A stretch of DNA of 64,000 nt from Actinomarinicola tropica. GTDB taxonomy: Bacteria; Actinomycetota; Acidimicrobiia; Acidimicrobiales; SKKL01. A program made the translations under genes and the position numbers. This document shows, piece after piece, positions 33,687 to 41,560 of this stretch. The notes below the pieces were generated by a model. The model worked only from the letters and a program-made list of their open reading frames with translations, did not search any database and was not told the origin of the DNA. Numbering within the stretch: position 1 is the stretch's first letter; each line of letters begins with the position of its first letter. Location: NCBI RefSeq assembly GCF_009650215.1, contig NZ_CP045851.1:2383001-2447000 (forward strand), in the 5' to 3' direction.

Positions 33687-34485
33687 ATGGCGATCCCACC
33701 CGACGTGCGGGGCATCCTCTACCCCGCCCGCCTGCCCACCTTCCACCGTGACCCGGCGCCGCCCGAGCTCGCCGCGCTCATCCGGTGGTTCTGGGTCCCC
33801 CGCTGGCGGCTGGCCCCCGGTCGCACGTCCCGCCAGCAGGCCCTCCCGTTCCCCGCGTCGAACCTCGTCGTCGAGCCGCACGGGATCGGCCTGTCGGGGC
33901 CGACCACCGGCGCCTCCCACCGGGACCTGCGCGGCAGCGGGTGGGCCGTCGGGGCGCTCCTCCGTCCCGCGGGCATCGCCACGCTCCACAACGACCCGGG
34001 CAGCCTGCGCGACCTCGAGGTGGCGTTCGACGCGCCCGACCTGCACGCCGCCGTCAGCTCGGCCATGGCGGACGACGACGAGGACCGCGGCCGGCAGCGG
34101 GCGATCGCCGCCTACGTGGAGTGGGCCGCAGCCCGCTTCCCCCCCGCCCGACGAGGGCGGCACCCTGGCCAACCGCATGGAGGACCTGGTCGCCTCGGAC
34201 CCCACGATCGTGCGCGTCGAGCAGCTCGCCGACGCGCTCGGCGCCTCCACGAGGACGGTCCAGCGGGTCGCGCGGCGCTACGTCGGCCTCCCCCCGCTCA
34301 CGATCATCCGCCGCTACCGACTGCAAGAGGCGGCGCAGCGGCTCCGGGACGACCCGTCGATCGGGATCGCACGGGTGGCGGCCGACCTCGGCTACGCCGA
34401 CCACGCCCACCTCACGACGGACTTCCGACGGGTCCTCGGCATCACGCCGAGCTCCTACCGGCGAGGCGACGCACCGCCGGGATGA
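33687..34485 (+). pseudogene. AraC-family regulator broken by a frameshift in a C7 run
   Basis: The first frame gives an N-terminal sensor-type domain (PPELAALIRWFWVPRWRLAP, ALPFPASNLVVEPHGIGL) as far as WAAARFPP. At 34139-34145 there is a run of seven C; removing one gives ARFPPPDEGGTLANRMED and continues in frame into a normal AraC/XylS helix-turn-helix domain (QLADALGASTRTVQRVARRY, GYADHAHLTTDFRRVLGITP). The repaired protein would be about 265 residues. As read, the frame is lost and the HTH cannot be fused to the sensor. Could be sequencing error, true mutation or phase variation. Divergent from the VOC gene. Confidence 0.85.
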
Positions 34486-34547
34486 TCCGGCCGTCCGCCG
34501 GGTTCTCGACCGTCGCCGCGGGCCGGTACACTCTCCAACTCACACGA

Positions 34548-34619
34548 GCGCCTCTAGCTCAACGGCAGAGCAACGGACTCTTAATCCGCAGGTTCTGGGT
34601 TCGAATCCCAGGGGGCGTA
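34548..34619 (+). tRNA. tRNA-Lys (CTT)
   Basis: Acceptor GCGCCTC pairs with GGGGCGT with wobble at the first pair; the anticodon loop CTCTTAA gives CTT. T-arm CTGGG-TTCGAAT-CCCAG. The top of the anticodon stem is an A-C mismatch. TACACT at 34527-34532 is a likely -10. Confidence 0.92.
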
Positions 34620-34624
34620 CTCGA

Positions 34625-34660
34625 CAGGAACCCCAGGTCCACCCGGGCCTGGGGTTCCTG
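34625..34660 (+). terminator. Terminator hairpin after tRNA-Lys
   Basis: Perfect 13-bp stem CAGGAACCCCAGG / CCTGGGGTTCCTG with a 10-nt loop, 6 nt after the tRNA. There is no T-run, as is common in high-GC actinobacteria. Confidence 0.75.
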
Positions 34661-34716
34661 CGTTCCCGAGCCGGAAACGCCCCGCGGCGGATGCGCTACC
34701 CCGGCAGACTCTCCCG

Positions 34717-35946
34717 GTGACCTTCCCGCTGCGACCCATCACCGACGAGGAACTCCCTCAGCTCTTCCACGCCCTCCAGGACCCGTTCGGCTTCCACAGC
34801 GACGGCGACGACGTCGAGGACTTCCGGCTGACGACCGAGCTCGACCGCACGCTCGCCGCGTTCGACGACGAGGAGATGGTCGGCACGGCGGGCGCGTACA
34901 GCTTCGAGCTCACGGTGCCCGGCAACCTCCTCGTCGACGCCGCGGGCATCACGATCGTGACCGTGAGCGCCACGCACCGGCGCCGAGGCATCCTCCGCTC
35001 GATGATGGAGCGCCAGCTCGACGACGTCGCCGAGCGGGGCGAGACGATCGCCATCCTCACCGCCTCGGAGGCCTCGATCTACGGCCGCTTCGGCTACGGG
35101 CTCGCCTCGCAGAGCTCGTCGTGGACGCTCGAGACCGACCGCGCCACCCTCGCCCGCCCGTCGACCGCCACCGGCCGCCTCCGCCTCGTCGACGCCGACC
35201 GCTTCCTGGAGGCCGGCCCCCAGGTCTACGACCGCCGGCGGCGTGAGATCCCCGGCGCCGTCAACCGCGTCCAGGCCTGGTGGGACGTGTGGCAGAAGGA
35301 CCGCCCGCACACCCGGGGCGGCCAGAGCGCCCGCTGGTACGTCCTCCACGAGGACGACGCCGGCGAGGTCGACGGCATGCTCGCCTACCGCCGCAACCGC
35401 GACGCCGAGCACGGCCTGTCCCGCAACGTCCTCACCGTCGACCAGCTCTACGGCGCGGACGACGAGGTCGAGGCGGCGCTGTGGAGCTTCCTGCTCGACC
35501 ACGACCTCATCCACTCGGTCGCGGCCCACGGGCGGCCGGTGGACGAGCCGCTGCGCTGGCGCCTCGCCGATCCGCGCCGCCTCGTCACCACCGACGTCGT
35601 CGACGACCTGTGGCTCCGCCTCGTCGACGTCTGCGGTGCGCTGTCCGCCCGCCGCTACGGCACGACCGACCGACTCGTCGTCGAGGTGGCCGACCCCTTC
35701 CGCCCCCACACCGCCGGCCGCTACCTCCTCGACGGGGGCCCCGACGGCGCGGCGTGCACCCGCACCGACGCCGACCCCGACCTCACCATGGACGTCGCCG
35801 ACCTCGGCGCGCTGTACCTCGGCGGCGTCACCGCCACCGCGCTGCACCGGGCCGGCCGGATCGAGGAACCGACCCCGGGTGCGGTCCGTCGGGCCGACGT
35901 CTTCTTCGCCTCCTCACCGCCGCCCTGGATGACCACCGGATTCTGA
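34717..35946 (+). CDS. Eis-like GNAT N-acetyltransferase
   Basis: 409 residues. N-terminal GNAT domain with acetyl-CoA motif VSATHRRRGILRSMMERQLDD (R-x-x-G-I/L) and YGRFGYGLAS; a second GNAT-like half, and an SCP2-like C-terminus (LTMDVADLGALYLGGVTATA), the three-part arrangement of Eis proteins. In mycobacteria Eis acetylates aminoglycosides and host proteins, but homologues differ and the substrate here is unknown. GTG at 34717 is chosen; no clear Shine-Dalgarno. It follows the tRNA-Lys terminator. Confidence 0.85.
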   Translation: MTFPLRPITDEELPQLFHALQDPFGFHSDGDDVEDFRLTTELDRTLAAFDDEEMVGTAGAYSFELTVPGNLLVDAAGITIVTVSATHRRRGILRSMMERQLDDVAERGETIAILTASEASIYGRFGYGLASQSSSWTLETDRATLARPSTATGRLRLVDADRFLEAGPQVYDRRRREIPGAVNRVQAWWDVWQKDRPHTRGGQSARWYVLHEDDAGEVDGMLAYRRNRDAEHGLSRNVLTVDQLYGADDEVEAALWSFLLDHDLIHSVAAHGRPVDEPLRWRLADPRRLVTTDVVDDLWLRLVDVCGALSARRYGTTDRLVVEVADPFRPHTAGRYLLDGGPDGAACTRTDADPDLTMDVADLGALYLGGVTATALHRAGRIEEPTPGAVRRADVFFASSPPPWMTTGF

Positions 35947-36004
35947 TCGCCGACAGCGGTAGTGTCGCCTCGACTCGACAACGGCTCGACTCCGGGGGGA
36001 CACG

Positions 36005-37267
36005 ATGGCCGACGTTCGCGACGCAGCACGCGCCTGGATCCAGGACAACTGGGATCCGCAGATGACGCTCGGCGCGTGGTGGCAGGCCCTGGCCGATGCC
36101 GGCTGGGCCTTCCCGCACTGGCCGAAGGGGTACGGCGGGCGCGACCTCTCCCGTGACGACACGCGCGTCGTCAACGAGGAGCTCGGCCAGGCCGGGGCCG
36201 TCGCGCCCCCCGGCGGGCTCGGCCAGATGATGGGCGGCCCGATCACGATCGACTTCGGCACCGACGAGCAGAAGGACGCCTGGCTGCCGGCCCTCGCGTC
36301 GGGGAGGGAGGGGTGGTGCCAGCTCTTCAGCGAGCCCGGCGCCGGCTCCGACCTGGCCAGCGCCCAGACCCGGGCGGTGCGCGACGGCGACGTGTGGATC
36401 GTCAACGGCCAGAAGGTGTGGACCTCGGGCGCGACCACCGCCAGCCGGGGGATGCTCGTCGCCCGCACCAACCTCGATGCGCCCAAGCACCGGGGCCTCA
36501 CCTACTTCATCATCGACATGGACCAGCCGGGCATCGAGATCCGGCCGCTGAAGCAGATGAACGGCGGCGCCTCGTTCAACGAGGTCTTCTTCTCCGACGC
36601 GGTGGTGGGACACGACCGCATCCTCGGCGGGGTCGACACCGGCTGGCAGGTCGCGGTCGCGACCCTCGCCTACGAGCGCCAGGGGCTCGGCAGCCGGGGC
36701 GCGGCAGGCGGCATCGTCGCCGGCACCCCGGGCCCGATCGCCGGGCACCTCGACCGCACCTGCGCCGAGCTCATCGAGGCGGCCCGCTCCGAGCGCCAGG
36801 CCGCCGAGCGGGGCGCCGCGGCCCGCACCCCGAAGGCGGTCATCCGCCTGGCCCGGGACATGGGCCTCAGCGAAGACCCCGTCGTCCGCCAGCGTCTGGC
36901 CGACCTGCACATCTTCGCCGAGGTCCAGCGCTACACGTCCCTGCGGGCCCGTGCCGCCCTCCAGGCCGGCCGCCAGCCCGGACCGGAGGTGTCGATCGCC
37001 AAGCTCGCGGCATCGGAGCAGGCCCGACGGGCCCGGGACGTGTCGATGGCGATCCTCGGCGCCCACGGCACGCTCCTCGGCGAGGACGCACCCGCGGAGG
37101 GGATGTTCCAGCAGCTGGCGCTGTCCGTGCACGCCTCGTCGATCGCCGGCGGCACCGACGAGATCCAGCGCAACATCATCGGCGAGCGCGTGCTCGGGCT
37201 GCCCAAGGAGCCGCAGGTCGACCGGGACGTCCCGTTCAAGGAGCTGCGCACCGGCACCCTGAGCTGA
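36005..37267 (+). CDS. Acyl-CoA dehydrogenase
   Basis: 420 residues, FAD enzyme of acyl-CoA beta-oxidation or sterol-side-chain degradation. The middle domain has QLFSEPGAGSDLASAQTRAV and NGQKVWTSGATTASRGM; the C-terminal helices end in IAGGTDEIQRNIIGERVLGL. No clear catalytic Glu assignment. The N-terminus (VRDAARAWIQDNWDPQMTLG) is short, about 40 residues before the first landmark, so the helical N-terminal domain is reduced. It is convergent with a phosphotransferase gene 19 nt away. A second, longer relative lies at 53348-54595, with a near-identical C-terminal RNIIGERVLGLPKEP. Confidence 0.9.
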   Translation: MADVRDAARAWIQDNWDPQMTLGAWWQALADAGWAFPHWPKGYGGRDLSRDDTRVVNEELGQAGAVAPPGGLGQMMGGPITIDFGTDEQKDAWLPALASGREGWCQLFSEPGAGSDLASAQTRAVRDGDVWIVNGQKVWTSGATTASRGMLVARTNLDAPKHRGLTYFIIDMDQPGIEIRPLKQMNGGASFNEVFFSDAVVGHDRILGGVDTGWQVAVATLAYERQGLGSRGAAGGIVAGTPGPIAGHLDRTCAELIEAARSERQAAERGAAARTPKAVIRLARDMGLSEDPVVRQRLADLHIFAEVQRYTSLRARAALQAGRQPGPEVSIAKLAASEQARRARDVSMAILGAHGTLLGEDAPAEGMFQQLALSVHASSIAGGTDEIQRNIIGERVLGLPKEPQVDRDVPFKELRTGTLS

Positions 37268-37286
37268 CCGCGCCGGCGGCCACCCG

Positions 37287-38339
37287 CTACATCGACTCCA
37301 GCAGGTCCTTCGCCAGCTGGGCCCGCCGGATGACCTCGCCGCCCATGCCCTGGGCCGCCTGCTTCGCCTCGTCCCCGCCGCCCATCGCGCCGGTGGCGTA
37401 GCGGACGAACACGCCCTCCATGATGCAGGCGAGCCGCCAGTGGCCGAAAGCCATGTAGTAGTCGAGCTGGGACAGGTCGCGACCGGACCGCTCTGCGTAG
37501 CGGGCGGCCAGCTCGGACCGCAGCGGGAAGCCCTCGGCCGTCGACGCCGGCGCGAGCCCCATGCGGGGCGTCTCGCCCCGGTCGGTCCAGTAGATGAGCA
37601 TGGTGCCGATGTCGGCGAGCGGGTCGCCGAGGGTGCACAGCTCCCAGTCGAGCACGGCCATGACCCGGCCGTCGTCGTCGAACATGCAGTTGTCGAGCCG
37701 GTAGTCGCCGTGGGCGATCACCGCGCCCTGCTGCTCGGGCTTGCGGTCGACGAGCATCCGGTGGACCTCACCGACGACGTCGGCGGCCCGCCACACGCCG
37801 GCCTCGCGCTCCTGGTCCTGCGAACCCTGGAACTGGCCCCACCAGCGCTTGAGCTGGCGGCCGAGGTAGTCCTCCTTCTTGCCCAGGTCGCCGAGGCCGA
37901 CGTGGTCGGGGTCGAGCGAGTGCAGGGCCACCATCACGTCGACCAGGTCGAACCCCGCGGCGCGGCGGGTCTCCACGTCGAAGAGCTCCTCGACCTGCTC
38001 CAGGCCACGGACGATGTGGCCGTCGGCGAAGTCCATGACGTAGAACGGCGCGCCGTTGACCTCGACGTCGTCGCAGAACCCGAGGGCGGTCGGGACGGGC
38101 ACCGGCGAGTCGGCCAGCGCGGAGATGATGCGGTGCTCTCGCCCCATGTCGTGGGCCGAGGCGAGCACGTGGCTGACCGGAGGTCGGCGCAGCACGAGGC
38201 GGCGGCCGGTGGCGTCGGTGACCTCGAAGGTGAGGTTGGATCGGCCACCGGCGATGAGCTCGAAGGTCAGCGGCGGCTCGATCGGTGGCGTGTTCGCCGT
38301 CAGCCAGTCGGTGACCCTGCCCTCGTCGATGCCGTCCAT
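37287..38339 (-). CDS. Aminoglycoside-phosphotransferase-like (APH/ACAD10-type) kinase
   Basis: 350 residues. Nucleotide-binding N-lobe with IAGGRSNLTFEVTDATGRRL, then the catalytic HGDYRLDNCMFDDDG (HxDxxxxN) and the metal motif VLDWELCTLGDPLADIG. APH-like kinases paired with acyl-CoA dehydrogenases appear in degradation of hydroxylated or branched acyl compounds (ACAD10-type pairs); the 36005 gene next door fits this, though on the opposite strand. GGGGGACGAG precedes ATG at 38339. A partly palindromic site lies about 50 nt upstream. Confidence 0.88.
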   Translation of the reverse strand: MDGIDEGRVTDWLTANTPPIEPPLTFELIAGGRSNLTFEVTDATGRRLVLRRPPVSHVLASAHDMGREHRIISALADSPVPVPTALGFCDDVEVNGAPFYVMDFADGHIVRGLEQVEELFDVETRRAAGFDLVDVMVALHSLDPDHVGLGDLGKKEDYLGRQLKRWWGQFQGSQDQEREAGVWRAADVVGEVHRMLVDRKPEQQGAVIAHGDYRLDNCMFDDDGRVMAVLDWELCTLGDPLADIGTMLIYWTDRGETPRMGLAPASTAEGFPLRSELAARYAERSGRDLSQLDYYMAFGHWRLACIMEGVFVRYATGAMGGGDEAKQAAQGMGGEVIRRAQLAKDLLESM

Positions 38340-38383
38340 CTCGTCCCCCGTGTCGGTGGCTGCGTCCCCGGCACGGTAGCCGT

Positions 38384-38403
38384 TGGACCAGACCGGTCGG
38401 TCA
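38384..38403. promoter_or_regulatory. Possible TetR-type operator
   Basis: Imperfect palindrome centred on GACCGGTC (38391-38398), with flanks TGGACCA and GGTCA. It lies about 50 nt upstream of the phosphotransferase start and just past the RNA methyltransferase stop. No TetR gene is in the window. Confidence 0.35.
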
Positions 38404-39606
38404 AGTGGGCGGGCGGCGCACGAAGCGGCTGACGACCTCGACGTGGGGCGTGTCGGGGAAGAGGTCGACGAGCGTGGACCCCTCGTGCTGCCACCCCGCC
38501 TCGGTGAGCAGCCGGGCGTCGCGCCCGAGCGACCCGGCGTCGCAGCTGACGAGCGCGAGGTGGGAGGCGCCGGTCGCAGCGACGACCTGCACCCCGCCCT
38601 TCGCGAGGCCGTTGCGGGGCGGGTCGGCGACGACCAGGGCGACCGGCGACGGCCGCCACCGCTCCACGCCCGCACGGACGACGGTCGCGTCCTGGTCCCG
38701 CAGGTTCACCTTGGCATCGGCGATGGACGAGCGGGAGCGCTCGACCGCGACGGTGCGGCGTCCACGACCGACGGTGGCGGCGAAGAGGCCGACACCGCAG
38801 TACAGGTCGGCCATCGTGGCGTCGGGTGCCACGTCCGACGTCACCGTCGCGACGAGGTCGACCAGCGCCTCGGCCCCGTCCGCCCGGCTCTGGAAGAACG
38901 ACTCGGCCGAGACGCGCAACCGCACGCCGTGCACCTCCTCGTGGAACCACAGCCGGCGTCCCGACGCCAGGTCGTCCGCGCCGACGACCACGACGTCGCT
39001 CGGGGCGACCACGTCCGCGGAGGCCGACGGATCGACCAGCGCGATCCGCTCCCCCGTCCGCGCGCCGGCCCGCACCGTGACCTCGCGAGCGCCGGGGAAC
39101 CGGCCGTGGGCCAGCACCTCCTCGACGAGTGGATGGGCGACCCGGCAGCTGTCGAGGGCGATCAGGTCGTGGCCGTGCAGCGCCCGCAGGGCGGGGCGCC
39201 CGTCGAGCACGCCGGCGCGCACCGTGGTGCGGAAGCCGGTGGGAGCGAGCCACGGGCCGGGCTCGACGACGGGGTCGGTCAGCCGTCCGATCCGCTCGAG
39301 GGCCTCGACGACCATGCCGACCTTCAGGTCGCGCTGGGCATCGACCGCGACGTGGGCGAGCGCGCAGCCGCCGCAGCCGTCGCCCACGTGCGGGCAGACC
39401 GGCACGATGCGAGCCGGTGCGGAGTCGAGCACCTCGACGGCGACCGCCTTCGCGAACCGGTCCTTCTCGCTGCGGATGCGGGCGAGGACCCGCTCCCCCG
39501 GCAGCGCGCCCTCGACGAACACGACCCGCCCGGAGGCGTCCCGCGCCACCCCGTCACCGCCCACGGCGGTGCGCTCGACGAGCAGCTCGATGGGGTCAGC
39601 GGCCAC
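38401..39606 (-). CDS. RlmD/TrmA-family rRNA/tRNA uracil-C5 methyltransferase
   Basis: 401 residues. The N-terminal TRAM domain covers about the first 50 residues (VERTAVGGDGVARDASGRVV). Fe-S-type Cys appear in CPHVGDGCGGCALAH. SAM motif MADLYCGVGLFAATVGRGRR and the catalytic Cys in HLALVSCDAGSLGRDARLL, with DPPRNGL between, are the hallmarks of m5U methyltransferases such as RlmD (23S rRNA) and TrmA (tRNA). Which RNA is modified cannot be told. GTG at 39606 begins close to the TRAM domain. Divergent from rpe; only 24 nt separate the starts. Confidence 0.9.
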   Translation of the reverse strand: MAADPIELLVERTAVGGDGVARDASGRVVFVEGALPGERVLARIRSEKDRFAKAVAVEVLDSAPARIVPVCPHVGDGCGGCALAHVAVDAQRDLKVGMVVEALERIGRLTDPVVEPGPWLAPTGFRTTVRAGVLDGRPALRALHGHDLIALDSCRVAHPLVEEVLAHGRFPGAREVTVRAGARTGERIALVDPSASADVVAPSDVVVVGADDLASGRRLWFHEEVHGVRLRVSAESFFQSRADGAEALVDLVATVTSDVAPDATMADLYCGVGLFAATVGRGRRTVAVERSRSSIADAKVNLRDQDATVVRAGVERWRPSPVALVVADPPRNGLAKGGVQVVAATGASHLALVSCDAGSLGRDARLLTEAGWQHEGSTLVDLFPDTPHVEVVSRFVRRPPT

Positions 39607-39618
39607 GGTGTCGCAGCG

Positions 39619-39630
39619 TAGGGTGTCGCC
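39619..39630 (+). promoter_or_regulatory. Candidate leaderless -10 of rpe
   Basis: TAGGGT (39619-39624), 6 nt, then GTG at 39631. Confidence 0.45.
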
Positions 39631-40329
39631 GTGTCAGATCAGCCTCCCTCGCGCCCGATCCAGATCGTCCCGTCGGTCCTCCCGGCCGACTTCTCGAAGC
39701 TCGGCGAGGAGTGCCGGGCGCTCGAGGAGGCGGGCGTCGACCGCATCCAGTGGGACGTCATGGACGGCGTGTTCGTGCCCAACCTCACCTTCGGGCCCGA
39801 CGTCATCGCCGCCTGCCGGGACCACGTCGAGGTGCCCTTCGAGGCCCACCTGATGGTCGAGGACCCGGACCTGCTCGCCGCCCGCTACGTCGAGGCCGGC
39901 TGCGGGATGCTCATCGTCCACGCCGAGACCGCACGCCACCTGCACCGCACCCTCGGCGCCATCCGGGACATGGATGCCAGCCCGGCCGTGGCGCTCAACC
40001 CGTCCACCCCGGTCGACGCTGTCCGCCACGTGCTCGACCTCGTCGACATGGTGCTCGTGATGACGGTCAACCCCGGCTTCGGCGGCCAGGACTACATCGC
40101 CACGATGGAGCCGAAGGTGGCCGAGCTGCGCCGGCTGATCGTCGAGGGCGGCTACGACGTCGACATCGAGGTCGACGGCGGCATCGGGCCCGGCACCATC
40201 GGGGGCGCCGCGTCCGCCGGTGCCAACGTCCTCGTCGCCGGCAGCGCGCTCTACCGCGACCCCGAGGGCCTCGGCCACGCCGTCAGCGACCTGCGCGCCC
40301 GCGCCGAGGCGGCGGTCGCCCAGGGATGA
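39631..40329 (+). CDS. rpe: Ribulose-phosphate 3-epimerase
   Basis: Interconverts ribulose 5-phosphate and xylulose 5-phosphate in the pentose phosphate pathway. 232 residues of TIM barrel. Landmarks: IVPSVLPADFSKLGEE, WDVMDGVFVPNLTFGPDV (metal His/Asp region), FEAHLMVEDPDL, NPGFGGQ and VDGGIGPGTIGGAASAGANV (phosphate loop). GTG at 39631 with TAGGGT 6 nt upstream. The stop overlaps the lipoprotein gene (ATGA at 40326-40329). Confidence 0.95.
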   Translation: MSDQPPSRPIQIVPSVLPADFSKLGEECRALEEAGVDRIQWDVMDGVFVPNLTFGPDVIAACRDHVEVPFEAHLMVEDPDLLAARYVEAGCGMLIVHAETARHLHRTLGAIRDMDASPAVALNPSTPVDAVRHVLDLVDMVLVMTVNPGFGGQDYIATMEPKVAELRRLIVEGGYDVDIEVDGGIGPGTIGGAASAGANVLVAGSALYRDPEGLGHAVSDLRARAEAAVAQG

Positions 40330-40748
40330 CCCGTCGGCTCGCCGCCCTCGTGGCGGCCGCCATCGTGCTGGTCGCCGGATGCTCGGACGAACCGTCCACC
40401 GAGGCCTTCTGCGACGCAGCCGAGGCCACCGTCGCCGCCGGCCCGCTGTTCCCCTCCCGCACCGACGGTGAGCCGGTGCCCGAGCCCCGCGCGCTCGACG
40501 CCCTCGAGGCGCTGGCCGAGTCGAGCCCGGACGAGATCGACGGCGACGTCGACGTCCTCGTGCGTGAGGCCACGGCGCTGCTGGTCGAGGCCGAGGCGCG
40601 GCTCGACGCGTCGACGAGCACCAGCGGCACCACCGAGGCGCCGGCGACGATCGACCGACCGAGCAGGGCGGAGGTCGACGCCGCCCAGCGCGACGTCGTG
40701 GCCTACGCCGAGGCGGAGTGCGGGATCGACCTCACCGCCGCCACCTGA
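40326..40748 (+). CDS. Lipoprotein, unknown function
   Basis: 140 residues. Signal RRLAALVAAAIVLVAGC ends in a lipobox LVAGC, so lipidation at Cys19 and membrane anchoring are likely. The rest is acidic with Ser/Thr-rich linker (SASTSTSGTTEAPATIDRP-like) and conserved Cys (TEAFCDAAEAT, EAECGIDLT). No domain is recognised. It overlaps the rpe stop by 4 nt, so translation is coupled to a metabolic gene with no evident functional link. Confidence 0.75.
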   Translation: MTRRLAALVAAAIVLVAGCSDEPSTEAFCDAAEATVAAGPLFPSRTDGEPVPEPRALDALEALAESSPDEIDGDVDVLVREATALLVEAEARLDASTSTSGTTEAPATIDRPSRAEVDAAQRDVVAYAEAECGIDLTAAT

Positions 40749-40764
40749 GCCACTGGGACGAGCG

Positions 40765-41391
40765 TCAGCTGATCTCGCCGCGTCGGGTGATGACGCGGTC
40801 GATGATGCCGTAGTCCCGGGCCTCCTCCGCGGTGAACCAGCGGTCGCGGTCGGAGTCCTTGGTGATCTGCTCGACGGACTGGCCGGTGTGCTCGGCGATC
40901 CGCTCGGCCATCAGGCGCTTGGTGTAGGCCATCTGCTCGGCCTGGATGGCGATGTCGGTGGCCTGGCCCTGGACGCCACCGAGGGGCTGGTGCATCAGGA
41001 TGCGGGCGTGGGGCAGGGCGAAGCGCATGCCCGGCTCGCCGGCGCACAGGAGGAACTGGCCCATCGAGGCACCGAGCCCCATGCAGATCGTGCCGACCTT
41101 GGGGCCGATGAACTGCATCGTGTCGTAGATGGCCATGCCGGCGGTGACCGAACCGCCCGGGGAGTTGATGTAGAGCCAGATGTCGGACTCCGGGTCCTCA
41201 CCCTCGAGGAACAGCATCTGGGCGGTGAGGAGGTTGGCGACCTGGTCGTTCACGTCGGAGCCGAGGTAGACGATGCGCGACTTCAGCAGACGGTTGAAGA
41301 TGTCCATCGACGGGTCGAAACCCCCCGGCCCCTGGGCGGCGACGGGCGCGAGCGCGTCGGGCAGCGCTGCGGGGGTACCGGAGTTGGCCAT
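40765..41391 (-). CDS. clpP: ClpP protease subunit, second copy
   Basis: 208 residues. Catalytic Ser in [16 protein letters not shown], His in [11 protein letters not shown], Asp in [11 protein letters not shown]. Its N-terminus carries an extra 25-residue Ala/Pro-rich leader ([20 protein letters not shown]) typical of ClpP2-type propeptides. The Ser motif is standard, unlike the copy at 4248-4877. In mycobacteria clpP1 and clpP2 lie together; here they are 36 kb apart. GGGAG 6 nt before ATG at 41391. Convergent with the lipoprotein gene, 16 nt apart. Confidence 0.95.
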   Translation of the reverse strand: MANSGTPAALPDALAPVAAQGPGGFDPSMDIFNRLLKSRIVYLGSDVNDQVANLLTAQMLFLEGEDPESDIWLYINSPGGSVTAGMAIYDTMQFIGPKVGTICMGLGASMGQFLLCAGEPGMRFALPHARILMHQPLGGVQGQATDIAIQAEQMAYTKRLMAERIAEHTGQSVEQITKDSDRDRWFTAEEARDYGIIDRVITRRGEIS

Positions 41392-41475
41392 GGATCTCCC
41401 TCTTCTGTCACGGTGTCCGGGACGTGCGGTCGGTCGAAGGGTAGCGGTCCCCACCCCGCTAGCGTCACAGCGCCC

Positions 41476-41560
41476 GCGGACGTGGCGAAACTGGCAGACG
41501 CGCCAGGTTTAGGTCCTGGTGCCGAAAGGCATGGGGGTTCGAGTCCCCCCGTCCGCACCA
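41476..41560 (+). tRNA. tRNA-Leu (TAG)
   Basis: Acceptor GCGGACG pairs with CGTCCGC, the anticodon stem CCAGG/CCTGG holds loop TTTAGGT (TAG), the long variable arm GTGCCGAAAGGCAT marks Leu, and CCA is encoded. TAGCGT at 41460-41465 is a likely -10. The opposite strand carries the 3' end of the membrane protein gene (41509-43230). Confidence 0.97.
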
